Shown here: in pieces, positions 45,250 through 56,925 of the stretch
Position numbering within the stretch: the first letter of the stretch is position 1
How the letters are laid out: every line of letters starts with the position of its first letter
From: Ephydatia muelleri
Taxonomy: Eukaryota; Porifera; Demospongiae; Spongillida; Spongillidae
Reading direction: 5' to 3'
Length of the DNA: 64,000 bases
NCBI GenBank assembly: GCA_013339895.1
Contig: JABACO010000024.1
Span: forward strand, 248,001 to 312,000
The notes under the pieces: model-generated
The model's input: the letters and a program-made list of their open reading frames with translations, nothing else
What the model was told of the DNA's origin: nothing
Databases searched by the model: none
Position numbers and translations under genes: made by a program

Positions 45250-46345
45250 TGTAAATGTTACTTATCTGAGGCTATGACTGCACTGTCTGAGGGCTGTGTC
45301 AGAGGGTGACGCGTGTACACCTTGTAGGCTTCACTCCACTATCTGCCTAGGTTCCTGATCGTTGCTGGGGGTAGACCACTCCTAGCTGCTGCTGTCGCTG
45401 CTCCAATTCTTAGGCTGTGGGTGTTGTACAACTCTGTGCTATAGCCACACCTGCGGATCAGATGATGCAGGACCAATCTCAGTGCCCTGGCTGTGAGTGC
45501 TGTCCCTGATTCAAATAGAAGCAGGGGTTTCCTTGCAGATCTGACTTAGGTATCTCTGCATTGCAAGGTGTGGGCAGCACTTGGTGTGTGTCCGACCAAT
45601 GTTGATCTGGCAACATTCCGCCTTCTGGTCTGTCTTCGATTTCTTAATCACAACTACCATGCTGTCCCTACGCATGGTGATGTCCTTTGTGGTAAGGTGC
45701 TAGTCAGGGTTGAACCCATGTTGGGTACTGTAAACTCACTGACCCTTAGCAGACCGAAGAAGCCCAGCGTGACGGCTGCTTTGAGCATCAAGCAATCGTG
45801 AGATGGTTTGTGATCCCTGTCAAGTTGTGAAAGCATCTGCCCTACCATCTCGTTTGTAATCGGTTGTCGTTTTGGCTTGAGGTGGGCTGCTGGCATGGAA
45901 CGTTCAACCCCTTGGACAAGGAACTTAATCATTGGGTTGTTGCTCGCTGGACTCCTGTGACCATTCATATGGTGTAGGTAAGACACTGCTGATATGTACA
46001 CCTGGATCGTCCCCGGCTGGAGGTTCATACATATGTCTGTCACAAATAGAGCCAGAGTTTGTGCTGTGCCTGGGACTGGAATCCCAAGAGATCCCACTCC
46101 TCTGCTACAATGGGTACCATGCGGAAGGCAGCCTTGAGGTCAATCTTGGCCTTTATGCACTCTTTACCATATTCGGTCACCATGGCAACTGCATCATTGG
46201 ATGGAGAAGTCTTCCTTATTGATGTAGTCATTGATGCTGATGCCGTCAAGTGCAGACAGATGCATGATGACCTCCTCCATTTCACGTTCTTCTTTGTCAC
46301 AGCTCCTAGCCCTGATGTGCGTAGGTTGGTCAGCTCGGTCTTCAT
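45250..46345 (-). mobile_element. DIRS-like retrotransposon remnant (RT and tyrosine recombinase)
   Basis: The minus strand reads, in order: RT start (TSGLGAVTKK, then in a shifted frame MHLSALDGISINDYI, then AKIDLKAAFRMVPI and LLGF); an abrupt junction near 46065 to a tyrosine recombinase N-terminal part (LALFVTDICMN, VSYLHHMNG); the core Arg box GFFGLLRVSEFTVP; a Lys region IKKSKTDQ after a frameshift; and the HSLRIGAATAAA box with NLGR, an in-frame TAG, and WSEAYKVYTR containing the catalytic Tyr. Most of RT and RNase H is deleted. Such elements integrate through the recombinase. This copy is dead: several frameshifts and one stop. Confidence 0.85.
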
Positions 46346-47434
46346 ATCAATTTGTCCAAATGCGAATTATTCAGCCTCAATGATCTAAGTAGGTTCCCAG
46401 ATGAAATGAAAAAATCCAATGTGCCTCATTTCAATATACTAGGGACTCCAATAGGAGCTGTCAGTTCAGGCTTATCTTATGAGGTTTGTAGGTACTTGCA
46501 CCACTCTATAGATCTTTATAACAACCTTGTTGATCCACCTGACTCACTTACTCCCAATTCTATTGACAACAGCTGTTCCACACTCACTCAGAAGTTCCTG
46601 TCAAACTAAATTGAGGATTGTCAGTTCAAGAAACTATTTGATAACTCCACTCCAATCGACAGGGCTCGTCTAATATCCTTTTCATCACCCCATGCCTCAG
46701 CTTGGCTATCAGTTACTCCATCCCCAAGCATGGGCCTTCACTTGGAGCCTTCTGAATTTCAGGTGGTGATAAAATGGTGGCTCGGTATCCCTGTTGCTCA
46801 AGGTCAAAGTTGCTCTCAATGTAATGCTGCCTTGGATGCTTATGGCCATCATGCTCTGTGTTGCAAGTTGGGGGTGATGTTGTCTCATGTCACAACAATC
46901 CACGTGTTAGTGTAAACAGTTTACATTATAGTTTTGATGGCTGAATTGCACATAAAACCATTTCAGGTTCTCAGGAGGTTGAGAGACATCTTCAATGATT
47001 TTTGTCACTCTGCGTGTCTTGCTCCACAACTAGAGATGGGTGGGTGGTCTAGGGATCGTACTCGTCCAGCTGATGTTCTTGTTCCAAACTGGGTCCTGGG
47101 TAAGCCAGCAGCTTTTGACCTGTCTGTCACATCAACGCTAAATGCACAAATTTTTCAAGAAGCGTGTGTGACAGCAGGTTCAGCTGCCCAGATCCGCAAA
47201 CACCGAGTGAATAATGAAAGGTGCAGGGATCTAGGCTGGGCATGTATCCCTCTTGTGATGGAGATGTATGGATGTTGGGGTACTGAGGCTATTCAAGCTT
47301 TGTCAAAACTTGCCACCCGTTTGTCCACTAGGCAGGGACGTCCCAAGTCACTCATGAGCAATGAAATCTTTGGAAGACTCTGTTTGGCCCTTGTGAGAGC
47401 GAATTCCAGAGCCATCCTATCCCGCTCTCTGTAA
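46342..47434 (+). mobile_element. LINE with restriction-like endonuclease, 5'-truncated
   Basis: The plus strand starts at LHINLSKCELFS, the segment after the RT active site, followed by NILGTPIG. After a stop at 46609 it continues with ASAWLSVTPSPSMGLHLEPS, LGIPVAQGQSCSQC and GHHALCC, a C-x2-C...H-x3-H zinc knuckle. The last frame (46934-47434) has RPADVLVPNW and, 14 residues after the Asp, AAFDLSV, the R-P-x-D...D signature of restriction-like endonucleases of early-branching LINEs. It ends at a TAA. Three frame breaks make it inactive. Its truncated 5' end abuts the DIRS remnant within a few bases. Confidence 0.82.
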
Positions 47435-47787
47435 ACTGTTCGTGTTAGGTAAAGTACTGTACGTAGTAGCATATCAATAATAATTTCCATTCGTATATTG
47501 CTATGAATGTGCGTAAAACACCTTATTTTCGATTTAAATATATGCCTGTTTTACTGTAGACAATATGGAATAGGGGCAGCTATGGATTTAAATTTATATA
47601 AAATAAGCAACGGTTATAGAAAATTTGTTTGTAATACACAGTGCAGTATAAAGTGTTGTATTTGTGTATGCAAACTCTAAGCTCAACCACACCATCTAAA
47701 TCCATCATCTCATAACAGCTAATGTAACCTTTGCTACATCAAATCAAGACAATTACCGATTAGTAAAAAAATTCTTAGCCTCTGTCT

Positions 47788-47857
47788 TTACTATTCATGA
47801 TATTGATTCACCTTTGCTTGCTCACTATTCATGATATTGATTCACCTTTGCTTGCTT
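47788..47857. repeat. 34-bp direct duplication
   Basis: CTATTCATGATATTGATTCA followed by CCTTTGCTTGCT occurs twice in tandem. The surrounding 47435-48387 contains no recognised exon; a start exon for the downstream ankyrin gene may be here but I cannot identify it. Confidence 0.85.
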
Positions 47858-48387
47858 GCCGAGCTCCTGTACATGGATCTGTTACATTCTCTATTATGAA
47901 AAGTATTTAAATTACTTCTACACCTACCACAAATGTGCTCTCTTATGGGTTGACCCCTTTGTTTTCGAAATCAATTGCGGATGCAATGGCTCTTCCTTTT
48001 ATTTATATTCTATATCTTCTGGCTGCATAACATGCCCTAAATGTCATCCGGGATGACATCAGCTGTTAATGTGTGTGATGATTGCTTGTGCTTCATTGTG
48101 GTATCCCATAATTTCATCATTGTTTTCAACCCCACTCCATTCCCACGCCCACTTGTACATGATCACTCTCTGCCTAGTCTGACTGGCAAAAAAATAACAC
48201 AGACACCAGGTCTCTGACCTCTACAGCTGGTTGGGGCATGTAAACATGGCACTAACATGGGAAATAGTGATTTGTTGTAGCTGGTTTACACGTGCAGTAT
48301 TATTCTACCAATTTTTAAAGTATCTGCTGCTCTTCTAGTAGTAATGGTGCATGTATGTGGTCCACTCTTTGTCTGATGATGATGTAG

Positions 48388-48486
48388 GATGGACAAACTG
48401 CACTTCAAATGTCATCTAAGAATGGCCACACAGATACCGTGGTAGCTATACTGGAGAGAGGAGCTGATATTGATGCCAGGGATAAG
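48388..48486 (+). CDS. Ankyrin exon 1 of ANK-Roc-COR-Death gene
   Basis: 99 bp, 33 codons, phase 0-0. Acceptor GATGATGTAG, donor AAG/GTTAGG. It encodes DGQTALQMSSKNGHTDTVVA then ILERGADIDARDK, a full ankyrin repeat. It is the first recognised exon of the plus-strand gene; no ATG exon was found upstream, where transposon remnants begin 950 bases away. Confidence 0.82.
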
Positions 48487-49094
48487 GTTAGGTTATGACA
48501 CTTACAGTATGTCATTACGAATTACTTACAGCTGTGTGATTGCTGTACATTACTCAATTAATTATTTCTCATTCACGGAATGCTACACGTATGGTGTATT
48601 TAATGTCTAGAGTCCTAAGTGTCATCAAGGGGGTATGTTTGTACACCGAGGTGTACAGTATTCAGATTAATACCATTCTGTTGCTGTGCACCAAAACTGA
48701 CATCCAACTCATGTATGTTTGTCATAGCTCAAAGTTAAAATATATGTTGGTTATAAGATGTAGTTCCTCTACAAACTTCTAACCACAATTCTTAAGTGTT
48801 TACTTAGCAAGGCACGACACTAGCAAGGTTTTGGTAGATTATTGGGAGCCCTACAACTTCCTTCTATTAATCTGTCACCCAGTACTCTATCATATCTATC
48901 TATCGGCTAATAACTCTTTCTAGTTTGTAAGTACTGTATATGTACCTTGTTTAGTGTTGCCCACACTTTCAACCATATTTCATACTTTGTGCACCGATTA
49001 GCCCTTTAGTTATCACTTCTTACATTTGAATGACAATATGCCATTGGTTGTGGACTTAAGTTTCATGATCCTGTGTCTGTTGATGTACATGTAG

Positions 49095-49193
49095 GATGAT
49101 CATACCTCACTGCTACTTTCATCAAAGAATGGCCACACTGCTACGGTGGTGCTTCTACTGGAGCTAGGAGCTAATATTAATGCAAGGGATAAG
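49095..49193 (+). CDS. Ankyrin exon 2 of ANK-Roc-COR-Death gene
   Basis: 99 bp, phase 0-0. Acceptor ACATGTAG, donor AAG/GTTAGC. It encodes DDHTSLLLSSKNGHTATVVL then LLELGANINARDK. It is clearly paralogous to exon 1 (SSKNGHT, ARDK), so the two arose by exon duplication. Confidence 0.82.
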
Positions 49194-49545
49194 GTTAGCT
49201 GGATATCAAAGGATGGATATAAGAGTCAACTGTACTCAAAGCTGATTATACAACATTGGCCTTCCAATCTGAATATTAATAATATAGTTTACATGTACAT
49301 GTAATCTTAAACACAGCGATTGACTGCCAACTGTTTGCTATAGAATGCACATAGCAGTGGTTACCAACCAGTTCATTTATCGAATCCATATTAATAAGGA
49401 TACATCCAGTTTCGTTTCTTGGTGATTTCTCATTTTACATGCAGTATACATATGTTTCAAAAATACTGTACATGTATGTTGTGCTTTTAATGACCATAAT
49501 GCATTGACCCAATTGAGAGCTTATGCTTGGTGATGTTACCTGTAG

Positions 49546-49646
49546 GATCAGAACACCGCACTGCTCCTTTCATCAACGTACAGCCCCACACAGCTGTATT
49601 GGTTGCTCTGCATGAGAGAGGAGCTGATGTCAATGCTAAAGATTTG
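49546..49646 (+). pseudogene. Ankyrin exon 3, frame-broken
   Basis: 101 bp instead of 99, with intact acceptor (ACCTGTAG) and donor-like TTG/GTTACC. It starts DQNTALLLSS and should end ERGADVNAKDL, but the middle (CAACGTACAGCCCCACACAG, where the others read AAGAATGGCCACAC) is rearranged and shifts the frame. If used, it would truncate the protein; it may be skipped, since neighbouring exons are phase 0-0. Confidence 0.65.
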
Positions 49647-50105
49647 GTTACCAACTATTGATTGTGTACAGTACATATTTGCATCAATACCATATAACCT
49701 GAAAATTGGTGGCACTAACATTAATTCACTGTAACCTGAAAATTAACATTAATTTGCTGTATGTGTACTATGCTTAATATACAAGTAAATACATTACGCT
49801 GGTATTAATTTATGTAGGAGTTGTATATGTTGATGCCAATGTGCACTAAAATTTGTCGGTATAGTGGTTTTTGCACCAATATTTGCATTGCATATGATAA
49901 AGTAATGCTTTGGATGTAGATACTTGTTCCACATTTTGCAGGTCTTATGGTTGAGGCACCCTATGTTGTCAAAGACAGCCAGTCAATTAAGTCGCTTGCA
50001 GTACACTTTATTTCAGAATAGATTGCTAGTAGCTAATACTATTCATCAGGTTGCTTATTCTAATGCAGACACAATCAAAATACAACTCTTGTTCTTACCT
50101 TTATA

Positions 50106-52551
50106 CCCTGACTGTACGGTGCTCCAGTCCGAAAGAAGGGAAAATCGCATTTTTGCACATTTTTATATCATCAATTGAGTTGTACATGAGGAGCTCATGA
50201 CAATAGCATTTTCAGTTTCAGCAACTTGTTATGAGTGCAGCACATACAGCTTATTAATTCATTTATGACTTTTATACAAAACAACATACTTAGGTAAGCA
50301 ACTGCTGGTCAGCTTTCTCGTCCAAGCTGTATTTCTTGACATTAAGGTGCCAAATTATTTCTATGTGTAGCCTTAAATATACATATATTATACTGAACTC
50401 TTACGTCCCACTGGCTATGGAGAAAGGTATGAAAGTATGAAAGTATCAAGGGAGGCAGGGCTTTGTCCGAATTTGGACGATTTAATTTTACTTACGGAAT
50501 GAGGATTATACAGTTGCATGAAAAGGTTCCTGCAGTATTTGTATAATGTTTATTAATTTTAAGGCACAACTGGGAACAAAGCTTTGTGATTGATCAAAAG
50601 CTAAAAAGCCCACAAATCGTAGCCATTTTATTTATCCATGATGTATCACAACATTCGTGAGATAGAAACTGACATCACAGTGCGAATGTGTACGACAATT
50701 AATTTTTTGCGGCAATCTACGCATCGTGTGTTGTTTAGCTATGCAATGGCAAAATTACAATGCCTTAATACATGCTATATACATCAACTACTACATAGAT
50801 TTCACTCTAATGTGACTTGTACAATTTTACATGCTGCTCTACTTGATTTGCCACTGAATCTTTCATTGTTAGCATGCTCCTAGTCCCGGACATTTGGTTA
50901 AAAATTTCATGATGATTTCCTTACTGCAACTTTGAAAGGCTTCAGGAACATGTGGTAATTGTACCATTGGCATAAGCTCTTGCATGTTTCTTTGCATGGC
51001 ACCATATTCTTTCAATGGGGCTTGATTCACAATAATATTTAGGGTATATATGTGTGACGGAGCCGAGCTAACTCTAATATGCATTGTGTAATTGAATCGT
51101 CTGAGCATGCGCGAATGGGTATATATTGGGATGTATTGTGATTATAGACATTCTGTTTTATTGCTATAACGGGATAGGGACGTCGTTTGTGTCGGAGGTT
51201 CGCCACAATATGACATTGGCTTTCTATATAGTCCTCTAAGATACAGTTTAAGGTTGAAAGGTCTGGGAAAGAGTTTACTTTACTTCTCATATCAGTAGCA
51301 ATCAAGTAGGTTGTGTCTATGCCCAATCTTTATTCCCTTTCGCCTTCCATATTCTTACACCATCCTTTGTACTTTGCCATTCCATATTGTGTCTCTCATG
51401 ACTGGTTGCTTGCCCCAGGATGTACATTCATATTTTCAACATTTAATCAGTTGTTTGCTAACTTCTTATGAGTGGGAGCATTATCAAAAATAAATAGCCC
51501 CATGTATAGTGTGGTCCACTTATAAATGGTTTAGATGAGTAGCCCAGTCACATCTGATGCTTTCTCTGCTGCTTCTAACAGTTTGAAGCCCCATGTTGCT
51601 TCTGCAGTACTCATGAAGACGATGGAAAATGCCTTTTGTACCTCAAAAGAAGCATTATTTTGTACATACATCAATGCTATGGAAACAGCTTTGTCAAATG
51701 TGTCGCTATCATTTTTTAGTACATCACTGAGTGAAAGGCCCAACTTTCTTCTACAGAAGATGATGATCTTCTAGCACAGTTTGTTTTGATGGTTCCATGG
51801 CTTTCATAATGCACCCACTTTCTATACATTACTACCCACCTCTGCCAATAGCATTGTCATGTCGCGCTTCCTTTGTCGTTTGTTTTCTGAAACGCTGCAA
51901 CAGGAACCTTCTGGTACAATGCTGTGTTAGTTGTACATAGAACCCATGGTATCGTCTTCACACGAAGAGCAACTGTTCTCGTATTGCAATGCATATTTTT
52001 GCATGTACACCTACTTTGACGTGACATCAGCAAGTCCGATGGTTCATTGGAATCTTCAAGAAGTGGACAAAATGGCTGAGGTTTTTCAATTTTGAATCAC
52101 CATTTCAGATGTTCACTAAAAGTTTCAAACATAATATGTATACTACTGTAGGGACTTCTTCATGCAACTGTATAATTTTCATACTTTAAGTCAAATACAA
52201 TCGTCCAAAATTAAACGAAGCCCTGCCTCCCCTCTGGAAATCGATATTTTCGTACTGATCTCCACTGCCAGTGGGATTTCAGAGTTCTGTATAATGATTC
52301 CACTATATGTGGTACACATAAAAAAATTTGGCACCTTAATTCCAAGAAATACAGCCAACCTGATCAGCAGTTGTTTACCTAAGTGTGTTGTTTTGTTTAC
52401 AAGTCATAATTGAATAAAGCTATAGGTGATGTACTCCAAACAACATGCTGAATCTGGAAATGCAAATGGCATAGCTCCTCATGTACAAATCGATTGATAT
52501 TATTAAATATGTGCTCTTTCGGAGTGGAGCACTGTACCTCTAAGTAGAGGG
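50106..52551. mobile_element. Unclassified DNA transposon with about 430-bp inverted ends
   Basis: The left arm (about 50106-50530) and right arm (about 52155-52551) are diverged reverse complements. Paired blocks include GTGCTCCAGTCCGAAAGA/TCTTTCGGAGTGGAGCAC, GTACATGAGGAGCT/AGCTCCTCATGTAC, CTGTATTTCTTG/CAAGAAATACAG and GTGCCAAATT/AATTTGGCAC. Interior minus-strand frames (50869-51108, 51039-51326, 51531-51743) look like broken coding sequence, for example AEATWGFKLLEAAEKASDVTG in part, but I cannot assign a family. The element lies in an intron of the ankyrin-Roc gene. Confidence 0.6.
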
Positions 52552-52638
52552 GTGACTAAACTATGTCGGATTTTTCCATAACCTGATTCTGTTGTAGTAG
52601 CATATATATATCATAGATCTGCTTTTATTTTGAAATTT

Positions 52639-52728
52639 GTTTGGTTCAATAGCCAAGTAATGCGGCTACCCGTTGTTGGTAGTTCCCCTTAAACTTGTAG
52701 CCGCATTACTGGGCTATTCAACCAAAAC
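52639..52728. repeat. Hairpin, 31-bp arms
   Basis: GTTTGGTTCAATAGCC then AAGTAATGCGGCTAC, with the complement GTAGCCGCATTACT then GGGCTATTCAACCAAAAC after a 27-base loop. It is a foldback MITE-like structure. From 52729 to 53718 I see no exon. Confidence 0.85.
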
Positions 52729-53718
52729 AGTTGGACTGGTGTATCAGGATTGGCACCATCAGCAGGAGATCCAAGTAGCCATGCCACCCGCCAATCATCT
52801 TCCTAAATGACAGCGGATACCAATCAACAGTTCCTTGGTGTCTTCCGCTTGCAGGGAGTGGTATGCTATTAGAATATCTAGCTTTTGTTCCTCAGTAAGA
52901 GCACGAGGTTTTTTTGTGTTTCAGTACTGCAATCATTGTTTCCAAGGAACTCAACTATAAAGAGCTCGGGTTTTCACTCGAAATACACATAGCCATTTTT
53001 CATTACTGTAGCAAAACATGTCGGGTGTTTAGTGTTCATAGCCGCTTTAGCAGCCATGCGTTGAAAATACCCACATAAAACATGTTGAAGAAAATGTGAA
53101 AACTACAGAAAGGTATAGTTTAAGAATGGAACACTGTAAAAAGGTGCAAAAAATTGCTATGGGTACCTCAAGGTCCATCGAGGCTGATAAAAGTGGGGGA
53201 AAAATGAACGCGGTACCGAAATTAGTGAATGGTATGAAATTATCATTTTTATCTTGAAACATTCATGTTCTAAATAGCAAAAGAAACGGGTAAAAACCTA
53301 ATCCCATTATCTCAAATAAAGAATAGATGTATGGACCTAGATATTTGTGCTTCACCAGACAGCCACATTATTATATACTTCCTTGATGCTATTCGCCACT
53401 AAAGCTGGGAATACATGTGATAAAATATGTACAATCTGTGTGCACATACTGTATCAGTGTTTATGGAGGGGATACATATACAGTATTTGGAAGCAAACCT
53501 GAACAAACATTTAATATGATGCATGTAGATGCTGAGAACAAAAACACGACATGCATAAAACAGAGTTTCCTCAAAATAGTAAATGAAGTCTTTTTAGGGA
53601 TGGAACACCAATGCACTTCAAATTCAGTGTTGTTTGTTTATTGTAATTACCTAAATGATTATCTTGATCACATATCTATGTAACACAATTTTAGTTCATT
53701 CATTATGCATTACTACAG

Positions 53719-53808
53719 CATGGACATACTGCACTCCATGTGGCTGGTAATGTTGAGACTGCAAGAGCTTTGATTGCTGCTGGTGCTGATTTAAATGCAA
53801 AAGATGAG
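53719..53808 (+). CDS. Ankyrin exon 4 of ANK-Roc-COR-Death gene
   Basis: 90 bp, 30 codons, phase 0-0, acceptor ATTACTACAG, donor GAG/GTGAGG. It encodes HGHTALHVAGNVETARALIA then AGADLNAKDE, an ankyrin repeat with a shortened first helix. It is the last ankyrin repeat recognised before the linker exons. Confidence 0.82.
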
Positions 53809-54302
53809 GTGAGGGAAACAGCTTGGAATCAGTGGCAATAAAGAATGCATGCAGAACAACCAAGATAATTTACACACCATATACTGTTGTAAATTTGCAA
53901 AATCAAGTGTGTTAAGCCTTTAGATATGCCAAGCAGGGTAATATGAATTGTGAAACAATTGTGATGGATCTTATGATATCTGCGGTCTACATCAAAGTTT
54001 CACCATTAAGATTCCAGGGATGGAGCTTGTCTGCACCATGCTTCTTGCAGGAGCTTGTACATAGATGAACTGATGGTATGCTGCATGGTGATAGGACGAC
54101 CTAAGCAGGTTTACAGATACATGTACCCTTTTCCCCTGTTCTGAATGAGGGCTGATCGGGTAGTAGGCCTATTCATGTGCATCATGGCCATCATGCAAAC
54201 TATGCAAAGAACAATCTACTGAAGGCATTCCGTGAATTCCTTGTAGTCAGGAATGCAATGCAGGCCTTTGTCGTAAAAAAGGGTGTCACCTAAATATGCA
54301 AT

Positions 54303-54530
54303 ATGCATAGACACTCTGGCTCAGTGGGTAGAGAGCACTGCATATGCTGCACATTCACCACAAAGTATTACCAATACTGCCTAGTGGTTCCTCGCTGTAA
54401 TTACCGTTGTTTTCATTAGTTCAAGATTCTGACAAGTAACCAGAAGGTTTGAATCGATAGGGAGCCATCCCAAATACTCGGACCAGCCCTACCATGCATG
54501 TTACATAGAGACCAGTGACATTAAAAGCCC
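54303..54530 (+). repeat. Possible tRNA-derived SINE
   Basis: TGGCTCAGTGGGTAGAG at 54309 resembles a Pol III A box and AGGTTTGAATCGA at 54444 a weak B box. The spacing of about 130 bases is too long for a tRNA, so this is at most a rearranged SINE. The rest of 53809-55450 has no exon I can support. Confidence 0.3.
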
Positions 54531-55450
54531 AAAATCTTAATTTTAAATATGGCATGGCTCCAAACATTATCGAACTCAGACCATTACTTAAAAATGTAGG
54601 AACACCGTATGAAGCTGGAATATATTGGGCTTAATGCAAGAGTTACTATTTAGTTATAAATGGTGACAATTCATTTATGATTTTGAATTATGCCACATCT
54701 GTACAGTTAAATGCAATTAAATTACTAGCCACTCGAGTTAATAAGGCGAGTTCATCATTGCTAATTAACTAATATTGGTAGTATAGCGTAATTTGCTTCT
54801 ACATTATTTTATCTAGCTACAACTAACAGAACTATAGTTCACTACATAGTTTCAATTTGAAGTTCCATCATATGAAGAAGCAGATTTTATGTCACTAAAA
54901 TTAACGACAGTAACTAAATGTGCATATTCCCTAATTTTGGTGCAAACATGCATTGTTCTATTTAAAATCTAAACCAGCATGTAGCTATTCCTAGTTACAA
55001 TCTAAAGTTGTGTCATTTGAAGAAGCAGGTTTTATTTCACTGAACTACTGTAAGTAAATTGAGCATATTTCTCTAATTCTGTTGTGGACATGGATTGTTC
55101 TATTTCAATACCATTTAAATTAAATTCCATGCATGTAGAGTATATATCTATGTACAGTTGGGACTCCTCAAACCTCTGTGAACATGTTGAAGTAAATTGG
55201 ATGTGGACCAAACATGAGTTACACTCCAATATTTATGAGATTACGTAATCTTTTACGCCCATAGCATGATTGTCCACAATTGAATTATAATACTTTCCTA
55301 AAAGCATGATAATTCACTGCTTTAGCATTGTAGTGGGAATCGCATGCTACATGTACTTTGATAGACAATAGTATATAATCAGAATAACAATCACCCCACT
55401 CCACATTTTTTTAGGCTAGCATTACTCCTAGCTACTTTGCAGTCATGCAG

Positions 55451-55499
55451 GGTAGAACTGCTGTTGCTCAAGAATTGACTTCTTTAGCATGGAATCTAG
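55451..55499 (+). CDS. Linker exon of ANK-Roc-COR-Death gene
   Basis: 49 bp, acceptor CAGTCATGCAG, donor CTAG/GTAAGTT, phase 0 in and 1 out. It encodes GRTAVAQELTSLAWNL. GRTAVAQ resembles the first turn of an ankyrin repeat. The phase-1 exit fits the next small exon. Confidence 0.6.
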
Positions 55500-55889
55500 G
55501 TAAGTTAAAATCTGACGTGTATGCATGTATGTACTTGTATAATCAATTCTATAACTACACAATTCATGATGTCGAATATTATCTTTTGTTACAATTTGCT
55601 ACTCTGTGTGGTAGTCAGATGACATTGATATGGAATTAATGCCGTAATTAAATGTTGAAGGGATGGGTAGGTCTGTAATATAAAATAGTTTCCTTTTGAT
55701 TTCTCATACTTAATGTATGCTTTACATGTAATTTATTAGCACTTATTGTTCATATTGTCGTGCAGGCATTCTTACTGTAAACTTGATGATTTTTTCTTTA
55801 TCAACTACTGACTCAAATCATATACTTTACTTACAGTAATTTGTGCTATGGAAACGATGACAGTGAGTAATGGAAAACATTCTAACAGT

Positions 55890-56008
55890 CAAAACCTTAT
55901 GACCGACTCTAATTGCACTGAATTAGTTGCTATCGACACGAAGTAGTACTACCTCATGTCGATAGGAACTAATTTAGTGCAATTAGAGTCGGTCATTAAA
56001 AGGTTTTG
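55890..56008. repeat. Foldback hairpin, about 56-bp arms
   Basis: CAAAACCTTATGACCGACTC pairs with the complementary GAGTCGGTCATTAAAAGGTTTTG, and the pairing continues through ATTGCACT/AGTGCAAT and TATCGACA/TGTCGATA. It sits in the intron between 55499 and 56051. Confidence 0.88.
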
Positions 56009-56050
56009 TCATGTACTCATTGTAACTGCATTTTGTTCTCACTCTTTCAG

Positions 56051-56064
56051 ATTCAGTGAAGGCG
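56051..56064 (+). CDS. 14-bp micro-exon
   Basis: Acceptor CTCTTTCAG, then ATTCAGTGAAGGCG and donor GTGAGT. Phase 1 in, 0 out, giving (G)AT TCA GTG AAG GCG, DSVKA. Both splice sites are near consensus and its phases exactly bridge the flanking exons. It is so short that transcript evidence is needed. Confidence 0.5.
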
Positions 56065-56113
56065 GTGAGTATCCTTTGAAATACTTGGTAATTTAACATT
56101 CTTCTTTGGACAG

Positions 56114-56345
56114 ACCAGAGACGTAGAGGACACTATGAACAATGCTTTTAGGGTCAATTTTCAATTAGAATCTGATGACCTGGATGATGATGACCAAGTT
56201 GTTTTGGATGATGAAACACCAGCACCAGGTATGTTGGATATGCCATGTCGATACCGCTTTGAAGTCACTTTTGATCGTTTTCAATCAGAATCTGATGACC
56301 AGGATGACTATGAAATTGTTTTGGATCATGAAACACAAGCAACAG
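56114..56345 (+). CDS. Acidic exon with internal duplication
   Basis: 232 bp, acceptor CTTTGGACAG, phase 0 in, donor ACAG/GTATGT, phase 1 out. It encodes about 77 residues rich in Asp/Glu. ESDDLDDDDQVVLDDET and ESDDQDDYEIVLDHET are two copies of one segment, each followed by a GML-x-MPC motif. An earlier donor (CCAG/GTATGT at 56229) would use only the first copy, also in phase 1, so alternative donor use is possible. It joins the Roc exon in phase. Confidence 0.65.
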
Positions 56346-56925
56346 GTATGTTGAACATGCCATGTGGGTATTGTATATGTACAACATCTATCATACAATA
56401 GTTATTGTATCCTAGTCTAATTAACAACCCGAATTCTGTACTTATTTCATGCAAAGCTAAATTATTTTGTATTGTTAGTGTTCAATTTTATACACTATCA
56501 CTGTGAAACTTATAATTATGTGTGCAGTACAGTCTATTAATTCATATTGAATATACACTGTAGAATTACATTACAAGACGTCAGCACCAATATATCAAAT
56601 TGGCTCCGCCATTGAAAGTATTCATGTACACCAAGTATTCTAGTGGATTTAATGAATGGTTATGGTCACTAAGGGTCCAGAACTGAGCACAGCATTAAAA
56701 GTATATATTTAAATAGATTCTACTGTGATTATACTCACGTGTGTATAGACTACGTATTGCTGTCAATTTATACAAATCACGTTTAGGAGAATCAGACTAT
56801 TCAAGTTTTGTATTTATTTATTTCTTTATTTGCAATTGTGCAATATTAATCTTATACATTTGTGAATGCAAAGTATACAATACAAGTATTATAGACAGCA
56901 ATAAACACCACAAATGTAGAAATAA

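Noticed and set aside
54303..54460. tRNA gene
   Set aside because: A-box and B-box-like sequences are about 130 bases apart and no cloverleaf can be drawn.
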